Shown piece after piece: positions 57,633 through 64,000 of a stretch of 64,000 nt of DNA. The position numbers and the translations under genes were made by a program. This DNA is from Canna indica (Eukaryota > Streptophyta > Magnoliopsida > Zingiberales > Cannaceae). The DNA lies in NCBI GenBank assembly GCA_034359265.1, contig CP136891.1:51142001-51206000 (forward strand), in the 5' to 3' direction. Each line of letters begins with the position of its first letter. Position 1 is the stretch's first letter. Below the pieces are notes generated by a model. That model had not been told where the DNA came from. It ran no database searches and worked only from the letters and a program-made list of their open reading frames with translations.

Positions 57633-57824
57633 TATATATTGGCATTTATAATGTTCAAATTTTGAATCATTATAGCATGAAAAATCCAAATATATGCAGA
57701 AGAAATAATTCTGGTCTAAAATTTTATTGGGCAAATTTTTCAAAAATATTATATTTTTATTTGCTGTGAATCAAAAGAAAATAAATAAATAAATTGGGCC
57801 TAAAAATTGGGCCTGAATCAGTAA

Positions 57825-58157
57825 TTAAATTTTTTCCTGCGTTGGGTCTGTAGTGCTGGGCTCAGCAACCCAGCCCAGCGACCCAGCCGACCGCTGCGGA
57901 TCGGGTACATGGATGCGGGCGCCACCTGCGATCAGTCGGGCGTCGCCCGCGTGCCAGTTAGGGCACAACAGACGTGGGCGCCGCCCGCCTGCCTCGTCGA
58001 GCGCGCTGTTGACGCGGCGGTGAGCGTCCCTAGGACGCGAGCGATGCGCTCGTTCGCTCGCCTTGAGCAGCGCGGTCGCCGAGGAGGAAAAAGGCTGCCG
58101 CGGCGCGGTTGCTGAGGCGAAAAGGCAACTTGCCGCGGCGCGGAAGCAGGTAAACAA
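57825..58157 (-). CDS. 110-codon GC-rich ORF in the leader of element M
   Basis: Sense to the element. ATG at 58155-58157, stop at 57825. Ala/Arg/Ser-rich, no recognised domain. The island 57835-58150 is strikingly GC-rich in an AT-rich leader, with many CpG. It might be a captured host fragment, an upstream ORF, or a structured packaging region without protein. ORFs in this composition arise easily, so coding is unproven. Confidence 0.25.
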   Translation of the reverse strand: MFTCFRAAASCLFASATAPRQPFSSSATALLKASERAHRSRPRDAHRRVNSALDEAGGRRPRLLCPNWHAGDARLIAGGARIHVPDPQRSAGSLGWVAEPSTTDPTQEKI

Positions 58158-58452
58158 TAGGTTTTTTTTTTTTTTTTTGAAATATGCTAAGGTACATAAT
58201 CAAAAAATCATATCATTGCTTTACCTTATAAGATCCACTCCAAATAAAATTACACAGCAGGGAGAGAACCAACGGATAAAAACTTGATTCTTCAAAAATA
58301 TATAATATCCAGAGGATAATAAATTAATCCAAACAGAAAAATTGATTTTAATATTAAAAAAAAACGATGAATCAAAATTTAAATAGATTATTCATCGTAT
58401 TAAAATCATCCCATAATTATCATAAACAAATTCTTAAATTCATGAAAAAACA

Positions 58453-58464
58453 GCTCTGATACCA
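58453..58464 (-). promoter_or_regulatory. Primer binding site of element M
   Basis: The minus strand TGGTATCAGAGC is an exact 12-base match to the initiator tRNA-Met complement, 2 bp from the 5' LTR. Confidence 0.95.
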
Positions 58465-58466
58465 AT

Positions 58467-58945
58467 TGTAAGACAAATCTTTAATCAAGTATTTCATGAA
58501 TATAAGAATATCATAAATAAATTAGTAAGATAAGATCTTACTTGATGACGACATATCTGCAGCGGAATAAACTTCTGGATCTCCAAGGAAAGCCGGGTCT
58601 TCCTCCACAACACCGTCTCAGATGCTCTGCTTTTGATGGGGAAAACAACTATGAGCTAGGATTTTTCCACACGATGTATAGAGGGGACCTAGCCTCTATT
58701 TATAACTGATTATATGGGCCCGTTCATCACGGGCTTCATTAATCGGGCATACACTTGATTAATCACACTAATCATGGTTAAGTGTTTCAAGCTCGAATCA
58801 CATGGATCAAGATCACATGAGCTAATAGGCATCTCAATAATAGATCATAAGATCAAATCCGCTTTTATTAAATCAAAATATTACAATTGATTGTAGCCCA
58901 CATATGAAAAATTAAAATATAGAATATTTAAAAAATATTCTATCA
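58467..58945 (-). repeat. 5' LTR of copia element M
   Basis: 479 bp, partner of 51485-51963. The TATA-like TTATAAATAG on the minus strand (about 58697-58706) lies upstream of the probable transcript start. Ends TCTATCA next to the duplication GATTG. Confidence 0.95.
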
Positions 58946-58950
58946 GATTG

Positions 58951-59560
58951 TGATTAGGAAGGTGAAGGAGCATGGTTGAATCAATCTTTCAACCCACTTG
59001 ATCCGCACTTAGCCACGGGCCGAATGAATTGTCCGTGAAGGAATTGGATTTTTCATCTTCAATAGCTTTCTCATAGCTAGATTCATCCTGGCCTATAATA
59101 CCACAGTAATAGCAATAAATGGGCATACATTCATATTTTTGAAATTTGTCCAAAATGAGCCGAGAGAGGAGGAAGTGGAAAGTACTCCTTTATTGATGAG
59201 TTTAGTGATGTCAAGGATAAGTTTGGCTTTATAATGAATCCATGCGGATCTCTGACGGAGAAGCCACCGACATCCAGAATCTCGCCGGGTACAAATTTTC
59301 TTTCCAATTTGCAGAGGACGGAAATGGCTGGGGATGCCCCAGAACTGGACCCAGAAGGGGACCAAAATCCAAATTGAAGTCAAAATCAGGCAAAGATTTT
59401 TTCTGATCCCAACGCCTTAATTAGAACGAGCAAAAGATTTTTGTAATGCCACGACTGATTGCGGAGTATTTTTTCCATGGCCATTTCTTCTTCAAAGCAT
59501 GTCCTTAATTAGTATCATTTTTTCATGGGTGGTTTTGAAGCAATCCCTTATTTCATTATT
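58951..59560 (-). pseudogene. LINE E ORF1 (DUF4283-type, CCHC)
   Basis: The minus strand holds PFWVQFWGIPSHFRPLQIGK (about 59355) in the DUF4283 style, DITKLINKGV, and in an adjacent frame CYYCGIIGQDESSYE (about 59110), the zinc knuckle of plant LINE ORF1 with its H replaced by Q. RNA-binding chaperone role known for the family. Several frame changes; start not identified. Confidence 0.65.
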
Positions 59561-60660
59561 TTTTTTCATTAACGACGGCGTTACATGACGTGAGAGCATC
59601 AAAAATTTTCTTGATAACGAAAGTTATATTTACTTTTTAAATAAGTATATAATAACGATTAGGTACAGTGTAATTTACTTTATATTTTTACTCAATTGAA
59701 CTTGGTGTGTAACTTAATCTAGTAAATCTATGTCCAATGACTAAAAAAAATTACAATGATTTTTCAAATCCGAATTTTTGGAAAGAGAAATTTCTAGATT
59801 CGGATTTTGAGATCAAAATTTTAAATTCGGAACGTAAAGTTCGGGATACCCATTTTACCTTGATTAGAGACTTAGGCATAAAATTATATATATGAAATAA
59901 TTTTAATTTATGAAATATTTTTTTTTATCAAAAAGACATCTTATAATCTAAAAATTTATATTTTCAAATTCTCTTTTGCACAAATCTATAAAACTAAATT
60001 AAAAATAAAAATTATGAAATATTTTGATGTAAATTTTTTTTGGACCATAGTACTTCTTTTGTGAAATAAATTAATTTTTTTTAATATTATGAAACTATTA
60101 TAGACTTTAGATAAAAGCTTCTAACGAGTTAAAGACTTTTGTTTATAATCATTTTATAGTTATAAAAAAAATTTAATTCATAAAAAATATATATTATATA
60201 AAAGATGTGCTAGAGTCTATAAAAATATTTTGGACAAAAAATATTTCATTATTTTTAATTTAAAATTAATTTTAGAGGATTTGGACAAAAGTCTCTAATG
60301 AGTTAAAGACTTTAGTTTATAATAATTTTTTAATTATAAAACTTAATTCACTATATATATATTATAAAGATGTCACAAAGTCTATAAAAAATATTTTAGA
60401 CAAAAAATATTTTATTATTTTTAATTAAAATTAAAAATAATTTTAATTAATGAAATAACTTTTTTTATAATACAATATAGGAGTTGTGGTTCATAAAATA
60501 TTTTTCATCAAAATATTTCACTGTTTTTATTTTAAATTTAGTTTTATAGACTTTGTACAAAAGTCTTTAATGCATCAGAGAGTTTTAAAAAAATTAAAAT
60601 CTAACATCTCATTTGTAATACTCGCGAAATTTATTAAGTTTTTTTTGTGTGTGTATTGGT
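59561..60660. repeat. AT-rich region with imperfect tandem repeats
   Basis: No gene. Units of about 165-175 bp recur: GAGTTAAAGACTTT at 60126 and about 60300, AGTCTATAAAAA at 60214 and 60379, and GACTTTGTACAAAAGTCT at about 60547. Two to three diverged copies. Composition is over 80% A+T in places. Confidence 0.5.
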
Positions 60661-61665
60661 TGCAATGAGATGATCGTGGCGTGCAACGGTGTGTGCGGAG
60701 TTGATCGTGGTAGAGCATGGTTTGAGGTGAGACCCTTGCTCATTGGAAATTTCTTTAATTTTGAGTTAAATTATGTGTTAAGTTCGAGTTGGGTTTGAGC
60801 CGAGTCTGAGGTTGCAATCGGAGCTCGAATCTGACTAGTATTGATAAAGTTGGGTCAACTTAAGTGATTAGGGGCATTATGGTAAATTGAGTTTTTTTAA
60901 AAAATAAATAAAAGCCAACCTGGGACTGTACGACTCCAAGGAGGAGCCACACGCATCCATAGGAGGCAAGTGGAGAAATCGGCCAGGAATCGGAGGCTTC
61001 GTCGCGAGGTTTCAACGTCATCTTCCTTTCCTTAAATTCGATTTAGGTGAGTGGTTTCTCCCCCAAATCCCTAAGTTTAGGAATAGGATTGCCGATCCAT
61101 GTAGGAGGGATCGAATGTTGCATTTTCCCGTGATTGGTGTTCATTTATGTGTTATCTTTCGCGAATAAGGCTTTAATATCGAAAGATTGACTTTTCTTTG
61201 TGGTTTAGGATAGGCGGCAACCCTAGGGCATGCCCTTAAACCCAAGGGTTGGCCGACCATGTTTATGTGCATAGGAATTTCATGTTGGATGTGCTGAAAT
61301 TTTCTATTTGTGTTGGCTGAAATTTTGCCTTGTAGTGTGCTGAGACTATACATCAGTTTATAGTCATAAAATCATCACCTTCCTTAGTTTGTTTTACACT
61401 CAAGAAGAGTTCTAAACTCTAGACAAACAAGTGCATAAATTTCTCTTCAACAGGCTCAATTTTTGGCCTAGGGCTAAAATTTTCAGCAATGCGTTGACGA
61501 GTTAGAAATCTGAAACTCCTATGACTGGTTACATTGAAATATGAAATCTTTGAGTAGATATGGAACCACATTAGATTGTCCGAAAATTTTTGGGTGTTCG
61601 GACAAGATTTCGAATGTGAAATGGTTGATGATGGAAGAGTACGTCATGCTAAAATTGTTTGGTAG
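60661..61665 (+). other. Unassigned stretch, possibly part of a Ty3-type LTR
   Basis: No convincing ORF. GGGGCATTATGGTAAATT (about 60871) and the following CCTTAAATTCGATTTAGGTGAGTGGTTTCTCCCCCAAA-like passage (61033-61070) resemble the transcribed part of long plant Ty3/gypsy LTRs. A host 5' untranslated exon with a GT splice site is the alternative. LTR N interrupts it at 61666. Confidence 0.3.
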
Positions 61666-63175
61666 TGTTGGTTGAAATAGCACACTAGAGGGGGGTGAAT
61701 AGTGTGTTAATCTATTAATTTGTCTAACTTCGATTTTAACCGTTTCTTGATTAGTTAGGCTAAGTACGATATTTTTAACATGCAGAAGCAATAAATACAG
61801 AGCAATAAGCACAAACAACTGACAATGCTAACACAAGTATTTATAGTGGTTCGGCCAACCACCTACTCCACTACCTTGGCTCCACACCAAGGATTCTAAT
61901 CAACTACTTTATAGAACTTCTGTTTTCCTTTGAATACAACTAAGGACATAACTCTCACATCTTTGAGAACTTCTCAAACCTATTCACCTAGAAAAAATAT
62001 AAATCTACAAAGTCTAACCCTAAGTGTTTCTCTAGCACACCTAGCAAGCTATTACATATAAAATAGGTTTGAAATAAATCTTAAAATACAATAAAAAAAG
62101 AGTTAGGAATTTAAGAGAAAAACCAATGCTCTTTTCCCAGTCTTCAAGCCTTCAACTTGCCAGTAGATGAGCTTGAGTGGTAGCAGAGTTGAGGAGCAGC
62201 GGACGCTTGAAGAAGAACGTTAAAAAGAAAGAGCAGAGCGCGCAGCAATCGATCTCTTTAAAGGCTTGAATTACTTCTTAAAGATGCTCAGTAATATTTC
62301 CAAGAAGAATTTAAGAAGGTCGGTGAGGGGTATTTATAACCCCTCAGCTGAACGACGACTCAACAGGTAGAAAAATAGCCGTTACAGTCGTTCGGTTACA
62401 TTTCAGTTGCATGTCGATCGATCGTCGGTTGACCGACTGATCGACCGCTGGCTTTCTGTCTATTTTTCGCACTGTTCGGTCGATTGACGGGTCGATCGAA
62501 TGAGTCGCAGTTTAGTCAATCCCAAATTTGGTCGATCGATGCAGTGAAGCCAGTAATGCGACCTGTGATTTTTGATACGGTCGATCGATCGATGCAGTGA
62601 AGGCTAGTCGCCCCGCGATCTGTGATTTGCGATCTGGTCGACCGATGAGCCTTCTTTCTATTTTTAGCTTCGGTTGGTCTATCGACCGGTCGATCGACGC
62701 AGCCTCTTGCGATTTCTTCACAAACTTCAGTCGACCGACAGATCGACCGAAAGGCTACTGTCATTTTTTCGCAACATTCGATCAACCGATCGATCGACCG
62801 AATTAGCTACTGCCAAAGATCTGCCTTGTTCAATTGACCGAACTCAGGCTGAGGATGAATTTTGCTTTGAATTTTTTTACATGCTTTTTTATGGGTTTAG
62901 TTACCAAATTTTAACTTGGATAATTTTATAATTTGGCTTGGGATAAGATCACCCTAATGGTATATTACATGATTTCTACTTGATCTAAACCCGAGCCTTT
63001 CTTTGACGTTTTCTTCTTTCGTTTCTTCAACGGTCTTTTCTTTCGTTTCGTTTGAACGAACTTCGCATGCTTATCGCAACCTCAACCTGAACTCAAAACT
63101 ACACACATAGATTAAGTAATTGTTTGTTATCATCAAAATAAAGATCGAGGCTTGAGAGAAACCCTTAAGCCAACA
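61666..63175 (-). repeat. 3' LTR of element N (subfamily 1)
   Basis: The plus strand opens TGTTGGTTGAAATAG and closes CTTAAGCCAACA. Long TCGA array (62400-62830), TATA in a 7-bp inverted repeat (62324-62346), and the CCTTGG...CCAAGG stem (61874-61892). About 1.5 kb. The PPT that follows shows it is a real 3' LTR, not a solo one. Confidence 0.85.
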
Positions 63176-64000
63176 ATCTCCTCCTTTTTGATGATGACAA
63201 ACATGACATGGAATTTTAAAGAAATATTATGCATATTTTTTGTGAATTTGAGATAAGGCATATATGCTTCCTCTATCAATGTGTATATCATTTTAACTCC
63301 CCCTATCATACTATATGGAATACCTGAAATGATACTTCATTTTATTGCTCCCCCTATCATTATGCATATATTTCCTAATTCTCCCCTTTTTGTCATCCAT
63401 CAAAAATATCAAACATAGTAAGCATACATAAAGAAAATATCACTTACATCACTAATTATCAACCATAGTCAACCAAATACATATAAAGTTAATTATGAAG
63501 CACATGTTCATAAGATAAATAACATCAATACATCAAAGATGACTATTCGCCCTTAGGTGGTTGAGGGGGTGGTAGATGTGACTGATAATATTGCCACATC
63601 TCATCCACTCTTCCATACATTTCATCAACTTGATGACCATACTCATTGATGCGCCGGCCATGGTCATCGATCATGATACCATACTCATCCATCTAATGGC
63701 CGAAATCGTCTATGCGCGTTGTTGTTCGTTTGTTCCATTCCACCTGATCGATGTGAAACAGAGCAAAGCGATGCTCCAAATCACCTAGTCACCCAATGGG
63801 AGTGTTGGATGATGAACTCCCAACAGCATCGCCCTCGTCCATGCCTATGTCATGCTCGGTCTCCTCCATGGGTTCTCCTCGTAGTCTTTTGTCGCACTAA
63901 TTTTCAAGGATCTTCATGCGGCTCAGAGAGGAAGAATCTATGGCCTTGGGTATGGGCTCAATTTCAAATCTAGACCTATTTACCACTGCTTCATATATGA
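63176..64000 (-). mobile_element. Element N internal 3' end
   Basis: 63176-63190 is the complement of the polypurine tract. AGGGGGAG-type tracts recur (63298-63305, 63352). The non-coding part is only about 350 bp before an ORF appears, unlike the long tail of A, B and G, so N may be a different, possibly more complete, subfamily. It continues beyond the window. Confidence 0.65.
63543..63692 (-). pseudogene. C-terminal end of an element N protein
   Basis: 49 codons, MDEYGIMIDDHGRRINEYGH, then QVDEMYGRVDEMWQYYQSHL, then a Pro-rich PPPQPPKGE end and TAG (63543-63545). The frame extends upstream past one stop (63693-63695) with RIDDFGH, so the repeat of D-x-x-G units is longer. Coiled-coil tails followed by polyproline are common at the end of plant retrotransposon gag-like proteins (putative plant transposon protein type). 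It is not related to the WVPK-tailed gag of the other copies. Confidence 0.45.

Larger units (their letters stand above)
51485..58945 (-). mobile_element. Element M, complete Ty1/copia retrotransposon
   Basis: Two 479-bp LTRs (51485-51963 and 58467-58945), an exact 5-bp duplication GATTG (51480-51484, 58946-58950), PBS, and a gag-PR-INT-RT-RNase H order, which defines Ty1/copia. The LTRs differ at about 15 positions by hand count (about 3%), mostly transitions. The coding region has at least four inactivating changes. It lies in LINE E. The leader between PBS and gag (about 1.7 kb) is unusually long. It is the only element in the window with a full polymerase gene set, but of a different LTR family. 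Confidence 0.95.
27394..59560 (-). mobile_element. LINE E, L1-type LINE broken into seven pieces by later insertions
   Basis: On the minus strand, from right to left: ORF1 (about 59560-58951), spacer (51484-51079), endonuclease (49815-49128 and 41093-40789), linker (31804-31644), RT (30640-29343) and post-RT region (27595-27394). Together about 3.7 kb, spread over 32 kb. Order, strand and domain continuity across each insertion, plus target duplications, show one ancestral element. The 3' part with zinc-binding and RNase H domains is lost at 27394. All frames are decayed. Confidence 0.8.

Noticed and set aside
60900..61100. Host gene 5' exon
   Set aside because: A CT-rich leader and a GT site can be seen, but no coding continuation was found before LTR N; an LTR fragment explains it as well.

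Overview
This window looks like one intergenic block of a large, repeat-rich flowering-plant genome. No host gene was recognised. The evidence for a plant is RNase H-bearing L1-type LINEs, a Ty1/copia element primed by initiator tRNA-Met, CACTA DNA transposons with 3-bp target duplications, and an AT-rich background littered with solo LTRs. The species cannot be named from this sequence. Nearly every coding stretch is a decayed transposon gene.

The dominant component is one family of LTR retrotransposons (called here the TCGA family; LTRs about 1.1-1.7 kb, TGTTGG...CA). Its LTRs carry arrays of self-complementary GGTCGACC-type motifs upstream of a TATA box. Its complete internal region (between the PBS at 4118 and the PPT at 7344) encodes only a gag-like protein (DUF4219-type N terminus, CCHC knuckle, long coiled coil, second CCHC knuckle, WVPK tail), followed by about 1.5-4 kb of non-coding repeats. 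No protease, integrase or reverse transcriptase is seen in any copy, so the family appears non-autonomous (TR-GAG-like). I count about 14 full or partial LTRs in two subfamilies.

Layout: 1-1166, an unrelated LTR-like fragment. 1167-26288, a minus-strand TCGA element (D) split by (i) a plus-strand block at 2887-17450 (elements A and B, then a broken LINE) and (ii) solo LTR C (19153-24771), which itself holds a CACTA element (19640-23980). 26289-27393, a partial LTR (O). 27394 to about 59560, a single minus-strand LINE (E) shattered by at least six insertions: solo LTR Q, a CACTA fragment R, solo LTR H (holding a tandem LTR composite F/G), solo LTR I (holding solo LTR J and CACTA K, which holds solo LTR P), LTR L, and the complete copia element M (51485-58945). 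59560-61665, AT-rich tandem repeats and an unassigned LTR-like stretch. 61666-64000, the 3' LTR and internal end of another minus-strand element (N).

Most insertions could be checked by target-site duplications read directly from the sequence: GTTAC for H, GAAGA for F/G, CCGAG for I, CAAAT/TAAAT for J, CCTTG for P, GATTG for M, AAAAC/GAAAC for C, CCT for CACTA-1 and CAA for CACTA K. The relative order of events is therefore firmly reconstructable.

The most interesting signal is in the TCGA-family LTRs. They contain a series of inverted repeats that persist across subfamilies although their sequence changes: one around the TATA box, one upstream of it with two AACGG cores, and two in the transcribed part of the LTR. 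One of the transcribed stems shows compensatory changes on both arms, which is evidence for a selected RNA or DNA structure.
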